From positions 206,697,934-206,761,933 of the forward strand of contig CP136063.1 in assembly GCA_032622095.1 (NCBI GenBank): a stretch of DNA of 64,000 bases. The letters run 5' to 3'. The number at the start of each line of letters is the position of its first letter. The stretch's first letter is position 1. The position numbers and the translations under genes were made by a program. The stretch is from Siphonodentalium dalli. Lineage: Eukaryota; Mollusca; Scaphopoda; Gadilida; Siphonodentaliidae. The notes beneath the pieces were generated by a model. That model saw only the letters and a list, made by a program, of their open reading frames with translations, had not been told where the DNA came from and searched no databases. Below, piece by piece: positions 23,785 to 34,258 of this stretch.

Positions 23785-24971
23785 TGGTTCATTCACAAAC
23801 TTCAAGTGTACTTGTATAATTATATTGTCCATTGAGTGCAATAATGTACTGACTGCATTTATAATATGAATACAGTTGGCACCTTATTGCACTCAAGGGA
23901 TGATAACCGGTAACGCTTCACGCATACATGTACATGTAGCGCTACATAATCTGGTGTTGTTATAAAGAAGTTCATTGTGTTCTTTTGATTTGTTATGGTG
24001 AAAAACGGTTAAACCTGTTGTTTCCATGAGACCAATATGTACTAAGTTTTATAACCCGTGGATGAGGATCCGGGTTCCAGTTAATTTTGTTTAATGACTT
24101 CCCCAAGTACTGGGGTATAGGACAGATATTATTGAGTTTCTATTTCTCTATGTGGTTTCGAATTAAAGGTTTTGAGTATTAGCTGCAATTTTTAGATACA
24201 AATCTCTCTCCAAAACGGTGAACCGGAACAAAAGAATTTACCTATCTTGATTTGACATAATGATTAAAGGTCCATTTTTATTCGAATCACCAAATTACAA
24301 ATAAACATATTCCATATTATACCATTGTATACCATATACCATGTATCAGAAGAAGCTCCAACAACGTTGTATTTTTAACTTATCCGGTTGATTAAACTGT
24401 GAACATGTCCTTTTGTCGAGGTACGGTTGTGTGTTCTGTGCTTATTTTTTATCCAGACTCAATAGTCAATAACAATTATTTGGTATAGACATAATCGGTG
24501 ACTCGAGCAACAAATGGACATTTAAGATGCAACTGGTGTCAATCGGGCTTGTTGAACTGCATGCTTGTAATATGGTCGGGTATACCACAACTAAATAACA
24601 TAATCCCAACGTGCATTGGTAAAGTCAGAAAACACCGATTAAGAGGTCAGAAGTCAGTGTGGAACATTTCTAAACACTTTCTGTTATCGCATTATTCTGG
24701 AACTTGTCAGCTGTTTTGCTGTTTCCGTGACATAAAGCAGCGATTCTTCACGAAACTAACAATATTAAGATGCATTAGCTGGTTTTTAATCGCATTATAG
24801 AAATGTCCCAATTAATGTGACCTCTGACCTCTAAACTGGTGTTGATATTGACTTTACGAATGGGCTTAATGAATGATTAATTGCGTTGGATTTATTTGTA
24901 ATACTGAATGAAATGGCAGCGTATCGACGATGTTCCCATTTTAGTATGTATTATTAACTGGGCTGATACAC
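23785..24971. other. Non-coding 3' part of the transposon
   Basis: No gene. Segments such as TTCTATTTCTCTATG and CTTATCCGGT...TTAAACTGTGAACATGT (about 24138 and 24378) also occur inside the 868-bp element at 26372-27239, in the opposite order. The short + ORF at 24498-24800 has no recognisable domain. Confidence 0.4.
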
Positions 24972-25249
24972 GTGCTATAATGTTCTATATCCATACCCAC
25001 TTAAGCACACAACAAATCCGGGTCAAATAGCGCTTAAGTGTTCTATCTCCAAACACGTTTTATTGAATAATTTGGACGACAGTTCGTTTCTACCACGGAA
25101 ACTATGTCAGTATTATTGTTTTATGGTCCGACATCGATAGCTAATGCGTTTTTACGAAATGATACCTCTGGGTGTGCCCTATGGCACGCCAAAATTTCAA
25201 CGTCGATTTCCCACAAAAATGACAAAATGGATATAGAACACTTTAGCAC
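24972..25249. promoter_or_regulatory. Right terminus with three copies of the subterminal motif
   Basis: Copies at 24972-24993 (GTGCTATAATGTTCTATATC), 25030-25050 (GCGCTTAAGTGTTCTATCTC) and 25229-25249 in the opposite direction, the last forming the terminal inverted repeat. Confidence 0.6.
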
Positions 25250-25284
25250 CGATGCGACGCAATGTCAAACCAACTTCACACACC

Positions 25285-26371
25285 TGTCATATACTTGCAA
25301 AACGCGACCCCTTTTGATGTTATTAAACCCATTTTGTCATTTAAACAGAACACTTTACTGGTTTGCAATGAAATCTGCGACAGATAGCGGAGACACTGAT
25401 CGGAAATTCCACTTAAATTTGATGTATTTGATTGCGATTTCAGCAGAAATCGTTCGTTAGATTCTTCGTTATTTAGTGTGTTCGATTGAGATTCCTGCCG
25501 TAGAAATCGTTCATGAGATTCATCGCCATTCGATGTGTTCGATTGTGATTTCAGCCGAAATCGTTCACGAGATTCATCTTTGGATGCATTTGATTTTGAT
25601 AGCGATTTCAGCAGAATTCGTTCATTAAATTCATCATTACTTCTCCCGCTGTTCCATTGAGGAAATGATATGGATTTATCTACAACATGTATATCTCTGG
25701 TTCGCGGCGGACTGTCATTTTCCGATTCAAAAGAATCACACGATAAATCTATCACATCTTGGTTCGTAATATTGGCATCGCCAAAAATTACGTTTCGGTT
25801 AAATTGGTGGAATCGAACATGTTCTATAGCAGCAGCCATAGACTCTGTTGCAGTAGACACATCTCGAAACTTTAGTTCTTCGACTTGCGGCTGATCATTA
25901 TCACCGAACCTATTCCCCATTTCAATAAGGATTTCCTTGAACGTCATATGCGAACTATTTGCTTCGAGCGACTTATGATAGTCGAGGGCGGAACCCTCCA
26001 GACAAGATGACAGTGCAGCTTTACATTCGGCTTTATTCCAACGTTGAAATTCAGCAAATGAACGGAATTCGAAGTCAAACGGCTGCCCAGTTACTTTACC
26101 GTCCTTTGATAATGGTATTTGTGGCGGTATTGAGTTTACTCCATTTATAGGTACATCTCGACCATAATTTTTTGTCTGGGGCCCGTGTCAGCAGACGCAG
26201 GCATATTTTGGGCTGGTTTTGCATTTACCTTCTCGCGCCCGGATGTTACTGAAATTCCACTGATTGTTGGTTCCCGTAATGAGTTTTGGTCAGACCGACG
26301 TTGAAATGTTATGTCAACATCACCCCTTTCTGGCGATTTGGTTAGATTTCCCGTTGTAACAGTTTGGTAAC
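25285..26371 (-). pseudogene. Gag-like gene, Gag core segment
   Basis: Minus strand. The reading frame from 26371 runs in phase with the segment upstream of the 868-bp insertion. A frame change lies at the T-run 26167-26172. The Gag core then shows FAEFQRWNKAECKAAL, LEGSALDYH, and MTFKEILIEMGNRFGDND with downstream TESMAAAIEHV, the usual order of retrotransposon Gag (W...A...L.G.A...Y...L..RFG...E). Residues encoded by 25413-25638 are four ~18-residue repeats of the form ES(N/H)ERFLLKSQSNTSN. The segment ends at the foldback-like insertion (25284) and resumes at 5602. No pol domain is seen. Confidence 0.65.
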
Positions 26372-27239
26372 GGGTAGGGTTCTCTATTCCGAAGGTTCAT
26401 TATTCCGAAGGTTTTCTATTCTGGGCGTATTTAACCAGAAATTAATGAAAATTTGCACCCCACCACAAAAAACACACGAGGAATGAAAAATACTAATACG
26501 CTAGTATTCACATATAATACATATATACACCCACTTCTAATTCCCAAATTGTTCCAGATGTCCGTTATTAATAGCAAGAAGACAGTATCAGTTTATCGTT
26601 TATTATGGAAAGTTGAAAACACGATGACTGAAATAAACTACATGTAAGATATATAGTTTTTCCGAACTGGCTATCTGAATTTGAAAGAAACATCAACATT
26701 AAAGGCCCACTTAATTTTCGAACACACAGATCACATATATAACATATATGCCAGTATATATACCATTGGAAATAGGAAGCTCTCTAACACTGTATTATCA
26801 GCTTATCCGGTGTAATAAACTGTGAACATGTTGTTTTTGTTGAGTTAACGACGTGTTTTTGTGCTTAAGGTTCATCTGGTTTTGTTGCGCAAAGTGTATT
26901 ATTTTCAATGGAGGGAATAACTCTATATTATAAAGATAGTGTTATTCCCCTTCAATTGAAAATACATTAGGTTGGATTATGTTGCATTCTAGGAGCCATA
27001 ACGGGGGGATCTTTTTATGATTTAAGCTGTTTTCTATTTCTCTATGGACATCTACTGATGCAGACGTTTCGAATGGTGATGAACTATAGTGTTTTAATCA
27101 TATTTTATGGCACAGATTGTTATTAAAACCTGATATCAAGGCACTATAAAAAAAAATAGTCGGTCACCTTTAAAATAAGTGAACCTTCGGAATAGTGAAC
27201 CTTCGGAATAGCGAACCTTCGGAATAGAGACATGTTCCC
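26372..27239. mobile_element. 868-bp non-autonomous element with 9-bp target duplication and tandem-repeat ends
   Basis: TTTGGTAAC occurs at 26363-26371 and 27240-27248. The ends are inverted: GGGTAGGGTTCTCTATTCCG on the left and CGGAATAGAGACATGTTCCC on the right, each leading into two to three ~16-bp copies of CCTTCGGAATAG. Removing it with one duplication restores the Gag frame exactly. Long ends built of tandem repeats and 9-bp duplications recall foldback elements or MULEs. No transposase. Confidence 0.85.
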
Positions 27240-27248
27240 TTTGGTAAC

Positions 27249-29382
27249 CACCATAAACTTGTTCGTCAGTTCCGCTAATTATTATAGGAACATTTTGCAT
27301 AGGTGGGTTAGTTGGAATTCCGCCAGATGGATATTGTTGCATTGGAACATTCTGAGTAGTAACTAAACTCAGATTGTTGGACTGGACCATGATCGGGGGT
27401 TATTTGGTGCCTGTATCTGAGGTACTGACGCATTCTCACCGTATTGTGTTGGCGGAACATGGGGATCCACTCCCAATTTCATAGCTACATGTGATGGTTG
27501 CATTGTAGGTTGCATTGGTATTTGCTGATACGGTTGTTGACTAACAACCGGAGTCTGCCGAGAGTTTGTAGGCGGTTGATCTGTTATCGGAATATAAGTC
27601 ACTTTTTGACCAAAACATTCGTGAGCACCCAACCAGTTTGCTGTTTGGTGTCATTTCCACACGATTGTGCGGTGACAAACTGTTGACTCGTCGGACCTGG
27701 ACTGTTATTTGGAGGATTGATTGTTGTCCCCACGGGGAAATTTTGCCCATTCCCCATTGACTGCATCCCGGAAACTGTCTGGGCAGAAGGGATGGCTCCG
27801 GCAATCTTGTTTGTCGCTACAGACATCATTGCCTGATTTAAATAGCCCCCAGGCGGGATTTGAACTGCCATAGCTTGATTATACCCTGGTTGTGGATGCA
27901 TATTCACTGCAGGGTTAAATTGCTGTGCCAAAGCTTGGTGTATTTCTCCGGATTGGTTTACCACCGGTTTGCTAACGGGTGGGACCGAAACTGACGACAC
28001 GGACATTGTAGAAACCCCATTCTGGGGTACATGTTGGGGCACAGAACCCGACACAGAATTACCCAGGCAAACATGATTCGTCCCTGCGTTGCTTTGCATT
28101 GCCCCAAGTGGACCCGATATTGGCCCTGAAGTCGTGCACACATTTGGGGTAGGCATACTCCGAATGTTTGTACCCCATGGCGTTTTATTTGGAACATAGC
28201 CATGTGGTAGTGACACTGTGGGCATGGGCCAAGATGTCGGCTGTACTGCCGGTGTCTGTACAGGAAGAGATATTTGTTTGAATGTACGATCTCCAAAGGG
28301 AGCATAATTTGTAGTAGCTCCTTTATACCGAGTCCCATTCAACTGAATGGGGGCAGTAGCCAACTTGGAAATCGGACACGTCCCTGTACTGGAACAGGTG
28401 TAAGGAGACGTTGGTACTTGCATACCTTTCCAACCCAGTACGTCGCCCTTGTTGGGATACGTTTTCCACCTCTTTGAAATTGGTTTCGCTATCCTAGTGG
28501 ACCCTGGATTGGTTACCTTATCAACATTGTGAATTCCCTCAAGTTGCTTTGGTCTAACGACCTCGTGACTTCCCACTGGTTGTGGACTCACTTGATTTGT
28601 GACCACCGGAGCGCCATAATTAAGGTAAGGCGAACCAAACATTTGCATGTTGTGTGGATTGAATAGCGGTGGATTCCAATATGGCGGCGGTACATGTGGG
28701 CGACACCAAAATTGTGGCACGCACGGTTGCACGTCTCTGGGCTGATAAGAGATATATGAACCATTTGTTGTCGGATCTGGTGTCAAATTTGTGTCCGATT
28801 GTGGAATTGTTACAGTCGTCTCTGGAATTCTGGACATCAGCAGATTTCCCATCCCATTTCCCGATAAGTAACTGGACATATTTTGCACATTGGTAACTTG
28901 TGCCCCTGAATCAGAAATGGTACCATCAACATTAGTTGGGTACAATGGTTGTTGGTATGTCATGTTTTGATTCGTTCCAACTGCCATTTGTTCTGTATTC
29001 GTGTTTGGACATTGTTAGCCTGACAAGCGTTAATTTCAGTGAATAAGTACGGCGCGTTGAAACTGTTATGTGATGCCCCACCACCGTTACTCACTTGCGA
29101 ATATCTTTTTTCGCAATGGTTAGTGTCACTCCCGATAACCATTGAGTGCACGAACGTTTGATTTGATGGGTAATAATACATTAATCCGATTGAGATGTTT
29201 GACCCCGTGTGATTAGAAGCTCCATGAGCAAATCCGGACATTGAATCATCCTGTTGGCTAATCAGCGGATTAGCGACGGAGTGTACCCACGGAGTGTGCG
29301 CTTGAGCGAACAATGGCTCAATTCGCTGGCTGTTTATCGGATTATACGCCGCTTTCACAGCTGCACTGATGTTTTGAATCAT
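27249..29382 (-). pseudogene. Gag-like gene, N-terminal low-complexity segment
   Basis: Minus strand, start ATG at 29382 (MIQNISAAVKAAYNPINSQ). About 710 residues rich in Pro, Gln, Asn, Thr and Ser with few charges and no recognised domain; it precedes a Gag core. Three frame changes occur: near 29003 (T3 run), 27603-27607 (T5) and about 27395-27399 (G5). Each is explained by one base missing from a homopolymer, and similarity of composition continues across. It could be a long linker-like N-terminus of a Gag, or a host-derived gene fused to Gag. It is much longer than usual Gag N-termini. The plus-strand ORFs here are shadows. Confidence 0.55.
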
Positions 29383-30357
29383 GATGCAAATGACCTGCTT
29401 CCCGTTTCAACAAAATAACGATTGGCTGTTTTAGCAGATACGAATAGTTCCGAAAATTCCAGCAAGAATTTTCATGAGATCGCAACGTTGTTATAGCGAC
29501 GTCCCCTCGTTGGACTGTTTGGGGAAATTATTCGTTATCTTCCAAAACCAATTCGCGCAAATAAAAACTCCCAAAATTTGCTAATTTCGGAACTCCTCGA
29601 TAAAAGATGTTATACAAGGTGTAAATGCACGAATATTGAACAAATGGTGATATACTATCCGAAATATGCCTATATAAACGCTATTGGTAGCCTTTATAGA
29701 CAAATTCACCCACATTTATATAACCATTTGAAAAATTGAAGAAAAATGGAAAACAATCCTAAGGAAATTGGCAAAAATAATACTCTGGGACAAAAATAAT
29801 TCAATTGCATGAAATTAAAAATTGAAAAGAAATTTCCGTGAAAATGGGCCAAAACGAAAAAATAAGTGCCAATTAATTGAAAAATACGGCGAACTTGATT
29901 GAAATGTCCGCGCAGCAGAATGAAAACAAAACAGCATTCATTCCCTACTAAAAAAATAAATAAGCCAATAGCAACTGGTTTGAGAAAAAATAATATTCAA
30001 CAAAGTGGCAAACACTTGTGTGAAGAAGAAAAAAATGCAAGCCAAAAAACAATCAGAAAAATGGCAAAAAAGTATGACAATAAAGCAAAATTGTCTTATA
30101 AATAAATAGGAAGAATAGTATGCAGTGCAAAGTGCGAAGGGCAAAACTTACGGTGCGGATTGCAGAAATTACCAAAGATAATAAACGGAGTGAAAAACAT
30201 GTGAAAAATTATTTTGCCAGTGTGAGACAACAGTGTAAATTACCGGCGAGAAAAATATCAAAAACAGTGCAACAAAAAACGCCGCAAAGATTCGAGTAAG
30301 GTCTACGACGCCATTTTGTAATATATATGGGGTTCAGTGCATTGTGAATAATTATAC
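29383..30357. other. AT-rich leader upstream of the Gag-like gene
   Basis: Very A-rich on the plus strand from about 29740 to 30290. ORFs 29899-30105 and 29938-30144 are composition artefacts. It would be the 5' leader of the minus-strand Gag-like gene. No primer binding site was identified. Confidence 0.4.
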
Positions 30358-30849
30358 ATGAAGTGCAAGTGTGAAATAATACCTTTTAATAATACAGCGA
30401 TAGAAATACACGATGTTGACAATAAGAAGATCTGGATTCAAGTGCTGGTTTTCCGTCAGCCTGGTCATCTCGCGAGCTTCCGGCTATCTTCGGGCATCCT
30501 CGGTGGCTTCCGGATTTCCCCGTATCTTCGCTCCAATATCGCTATATTGGAGCCATTTGCCGAGACGTATCTATTTGGTACCGATCTTACTCTACCAGGC
30601 CTAACTATGAAATCCCATAAATACAACACCGTGCTGATATGTGGGCGTATACTCAGATATAATCAAGACAGAGCTGTGGACCAGACCAAATGGATAGTTG
30701 GCTCCAATGAAATTCAATGGGTGGGTTTTGAGTTAGATAATATTCTCAGCGTCGGGAATTCGGTCAAGAATAGACTCGGTGCAAACGCATCGTCTATTCT
30801 TTTACCGAATCCCCTCTTCTTCGAATATTATCCATTACATATTCCCTAA
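30358..30849 (+). CDS. Unrecognised ORF overlapping a dispersed repeat
   Basis: 163 codons starting MKCKCEIIPFNN, without recognisable domain. Its second half overlaps the ~75-bp repeat shared with 1728-1799, so at least part is repeat-derived. The inverted pair CGCTCCAATATCG-CTATATTGGAGC lies at 30529-30553. Length is only modestly above chance expectation. The stretch could instead be an LTR-like end of the Gag element. Confidence 0.15.
   Translation: MKCKCEIIPFNNTAIEIHDVDNKKIWIQVLVFRQPGHLASFRLSSGILGGFRISPYLRSNIAILEPFAETYLFGTDLTLPGLTMKSHKYNTVLICGRILRYNQDRAVDQTKWIVGSNEIQWVGFELDNILSVGNSVKNRLGANASSILLPNPLFFEYYPLHIP
30634..30708 (+). repeat. ~75-bp dispersed repeat, copy 2
   Basis: Matches 1728-1799 across TGTGGGCGTATACTC, AATCAAGACAGAGCTGTGG, ACCAGACCAAATGGATAGTT and GCTCCAATG, with about five differences. 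Confidence 0.6.
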
Positions 30850-31075
30850 GGGTGGATACACACTTGTATGTAATTTCTGTATGTAAATCCATGTATTTTA
30901 CATGGGGTCACACCAATCATTGATAGACTTAATCGCCTGCGCGCGATCGGTCCATTTTAACAGGCGAGACAAGTGAGTAGTTATAAGCCATTATCAAGCT
31001 GACTGTTGCCAGGAAATTTCAGGCCAGTCATAACCATGTCTCAGCGCGGCCTGTCGTCATTATTGTGTTTGTTAA
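30850..31075. other. Short non-coding spacer
   Basis: No gene or recognised repeat. Confidence 0.4.
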
Positions 31076-31483
31076 AGATACATAATTCGAATTAACGTTC
31101 GCAAATTACTATTTCCTTGGATTCGGGTGTAAAAAAATATTTGATTCGAGTCGAGGAACCCACCCGTCAAAGCTCAGAGTGATCAGATATCGATGTTTGA
31201 AATCTATTATTTTTCACCACCGATAATTTGAAGTGGCCCACTACACAGTCGACGAGAACACGGTCTCGGATCAAATTGCGGATGAAGATGGACAACTCTA
31301 AAATCAAGTCGCTTTTTTGTGTCAGTTATTTGAAAAACCGGCAAAATTTCGTTGACAAAAATGTTGATAAATAACAGGTTTTTGCAATTTTATACTATAG
31401 TTGACTGCGGTTAGCATTATTTTTGGGCAATTGCTGGATTCTGATAACTGAAGTGGCACCCCATCGAATCGGAATGAGTACCT
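31076..31483. mobile_element. TTAA-flanked MITE (Kolobok-type ends), copy 1
   Basis: Flanked by TTAA at 31072-31075 and 31484-31487. The left end is AGATACATAATTCG, and the right end GAATGAGTACCT is the complement of an AGGTACTC end. Interior block ATTTGATTCGAGTCGAGGA with CAAAGCTCAGAG is shared with 31946-32414. TTAA duplications with AGG/AGA ends are described for Kolobok; piggyBac also uses TTAA. Confidence 0.6.
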
Positions 31484-31945
31484 TTAAAAGGTGCATATCG
31501 TTTGAAATTTACAAACCACGATTTATAAAATAAGAATAAAATAGCAAGAACAAAATTAGAATGTTGAGATAGTAAAATAGTAAAATGTATAAGTATAAAA
31601 TATCAAAATGAAACTTAAAATATTGAATTATAGATAAAGTAAAAAGGCAAACTGTATTGCGAGATAAAACTTAAAATATTAAATGAAGAATTGGAATACT
31701 ATATTAGAATTTGTTACCCCCATATACTTATCGTAGTTCAGGTCACTACATACATTCCGAAGACGACACTGTATTGTTGTATTCGCGGTTGCCATTCATA
31801 ACGAACCAAAGCCGGACGCTTTGGATCGTATATAGACTATATCTGATTTTGTGACGTCACCAATTATGATCTAATACGACACTGCTGTTTTGAATTTTCG
31901 TTAGCGCTTTTTTTCGCACAGTAGATACTAGATAGGTGGGCTTAA
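31484..31945. other. Non-coding spacer between two MITEs
   Basis: AT-rich, with repeated AAAATATNAAA words at about 31550-31690. No gene. Confidence 0.4.
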
Positions 31946-32414
31946 AGGTACTCAACCCGTAAAGAGGGTCCCCATCTCAACAGATTCCAACAACAACAAT
32001 CCGATCGGAGGGTCCTATATTACTATTTCTTTGGCTTTGGGGGTAACAAATATTTGATTCGAGTCGAGGAACCCATCAAACAAAGCTCAGAGTTATTAGA
32101 TATTGATTTTTGAAATTTGTTATAAACTCGAGATCAGTACTACTAACTGCCGTAATCTGCTCTGGATGTGTTCTCCAAATCTATTCAAACAGACAAGGAT
32201 GGATAACTCTAAAATCAAGTGGTAATTTTAACGCAATTTTGACTGAGTTCTGGGCCAGATAGTATTCTCGATAATGAAAAATAATAGATTTCTAAAATCG
32301 ATATCTAACAAATCTGAGCTTTGATGGGTGACTTCCTCGACTCGAATCAAATATTTTTGACCCCCGAAGCCATTGAAATAGTAATTGAGAGGAGTTTTAT
32401 CGGGTTGAGTACCT
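31946..32414. mobile_element. TTAA-flanked MITE (Kolobok-type ends), copy 2
   Basis: Flanked by TTAA at 31942-31945 and 32415-32418. Ends AGGTACTCAACCCG and CGGGTTGAGTACCT are perfect complements. Subterminal blocks (TTGATTCGAGTCGAGGAA and its complement near 32335) form a second inverted pair. No ORF. Confidence 0.8.
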
Positions 32415-32418
32415 TTAA

Positions 32419-33760
32419 AGCATTAATGTCGTAATCTGAAATAAACGTGTGTGTCTTTCAATGGCCGGCGTTCTAAAATGAGGGGAGCTACTATCGGAAT
32501 TATGCACAGTGAAGTTCATTCGTAGCCGCGGTTTACATTTTATTGAGAATATAATAATAACATATTATGGACTGTCAAATATTTGCTTTGGAGTGGCTTA
32601 AAATATAAATGTCGCGTGCAATGGGAAAATCTCAATCACTCTGGCTGGGCTGGAGACAATACTGGAATCGAAATTCGTGATGCAAGCAAACGTTATTATA
32701 TCGCGTTTAAATTATCCTAATATTACATAGTACATACGTATCAGATATCACATTTCCATGAATCGACAAGAAATACATACTTATGAACAAAGCAGAAGAT
32801 ACATTCAGGTTATCGCAAATTCGGTCGATGGTGAAAGCTACATGATGACGTTGTTCGTCGAGTTTTGTTGAAATCGACATGATGACAGTTTATGAATGAA
32901 ATCGACAAGCTTCTTCGTATAGTACACGTCTCAATCGGATTGCGCATACAGCGTCAATAATATAATGGTTAATTTCAGTAAAATACTCCCCTCTAGACAA
33001 CAACCAACAGTCTTGACATTTGAATACATTCAGTTTGATGTTGGTAGTTTATATTCTATAATAATTTGTACAAAAGGAACGGCTTTTAGAAGTTTTTTTT
33101 ATTTAGGTTTGTCTGAGTCGGTGAGCTCGTAGTCTGTTTGCATTGTGAATCTCTGATCTCTCACATGCCTTGATGTATGATATGATTGACATAAGTTAAT
33201 ATTATTTGACGGGAATACGCGTCTATGAAGTTATTCTATAGGATTAAAAAGACACAGATATATTCTAGCTTATGCGTGTGGTTAGCTGTGGTTCGTATAC
33301 GCTAGCGTATGGTCATACTAAAAGTCAATGTGGACTTACCTTAATATAAGTGAGCTCAGCCGTCAGATTCAGTGTGGATTGTCTGCGCTGACACGACTAA
33401 CAGAAATATACGATAGCCGTGGTGGACTCCAACCGCGTCCTGGCACTTTATATATGCTGACTATTCGTGACCAAGAAAACCAATAACTATGATACTAATT
33501 TATGAAGCCATCGGCGGGATTATATGACAATCGGGGTTTTACCAACTGATGAAGCAATTATATTAGCTGTTATTGTGGAAAGGAGAGTTCGTGTCGCATG
33601 TCCGAGAACCTGCTAATTCCCGCTAAATAAGGGTATTGTTTTGTCTAATTGCAAAGTCTCGAGGCGTTAAGTTTCGCGAAACGACTGGCGTAAACGTCAC
33701 TATGTTCTAGATAGAATCAACTTATAATTCAGCAAATACTTTGATTAAACGCCCACTTAA
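32419..33760. other. Gene-free interval
   Basis: No ORF above chance length and no recognised repeat. Confidence 0.4.
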
Positions 33761-34254
33761 AGGTACGGGAGGCCTTGGCGGTGGGTATGCTGTGAAAATA
33801 TTTCCACCGGCCAAAAACCGCCACAAACAGAAAAAATATTAAAATGTAGACAGACTTTGTCTGTATACAAATAAGAAATATCGCATAAACAGCATGTTAT
33901 TGCCATATGTTTGACCATTGTTATGTAAACAAAAGCATAAAAAGTTACTTTCCTGGTGTTTGTTTATATTATGATGGTAAACATAAAGAGCGTTCTTTGT
34001 TGCCGAATTCCTGATATGGAACTAATAAAGAGCGTTTATATAATTTGTGTGTGATTAGCCAGTAACACTGTGCTGTCTTCTGTAACACAATCAGACTCTT
34101 GCTTATGTAAAATATAGTAGGTCTTCATGATAGCATGCTGTTTACGCAATGGTCATGGTATATATGAACGAAACTGTATGTGTTTTAATGTTTTTCTGTT
34201 TACGGTGATTGGAACAAATATGAATATTTTCGACAACTAAGGCCTCCCGTGCCT
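33761..34254. mobile_element. TTAA-flanked MITE with AGGTACGGGAGGCCTT ends
   Basis: Flanked by TTAA at 33757-33760 and 34255-34258. The left end AGGTACGGGAGGCCTT and right end AAGGCCTCCCGTGCCT are complements with one mismatch. The 494-bp interior has no gene. Confidence 0.8.
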
Positions 34255-34258
34255 TTAA

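Larger units (their letters stand above)
19455..25250 (+). mobile_element. ~5.8-kb DNA transposon carrying an F-box/LRR gene and a DDE-like transposase
   Basis: The left terminus TGCTAAAGTGTTCTACATCC (19456) is the complement of the right terminus GGATATAGAACACTTTAGCA (ends 25248), extending through CATTTTG. The array sequence outside continues on both sides (GTTGAACG left; CAATGTCAAACCAACTTCAC right), showing insertion into the right arm. The ends are dotted with a repeated subterminal motif. Two genes lie inside on the plus strand: F-box/LRR (19694-21598) and transposase (21607-23784). Exact ends and target duplication are uncertain by about 10 bases (ACG on both sides is possible). The superfamily is not assigned. 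Confidence 0.75.
5603..25284. mobile_element. Foldback-like composite element inserted in the Gag-like gene
   Basis: The two outer ends are inverted copies: GGTGTGTGAAGTTGGTTTGA from 5603, and its complement ending CTTCACACACC at 25284. Inside each end lies a long inverted array of ~770-bp units (5603-7470 and 17912-25284). Flanks are CTGTCATACTTA on the left and TGTCATATACTTGC on the right, compatible with a ~9-11 bp target duplication. Known foldback elements have long inverted repeats made of tandem repeats and 9-bp duplications, which fits. The interior 7471-17911 has no gene. The right arm carries a secondary 5.8-kb transposon. Whether this moved as one unit or grew by later insertions cannot be told from sequence alone. 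Confidence 0.65.

Noticed and set aside
28274-28896. Plus-strand ORFs at 28274-28477 and 28669-28896
   Set aside because: Antisense to the Gag-like N-terminal region and without domains.
29899-30144. Lys-rich plus-strand and Phe-rich minus-strand ORFs
   Set aside because: Produced by the A-rich composition; no start context or domain.
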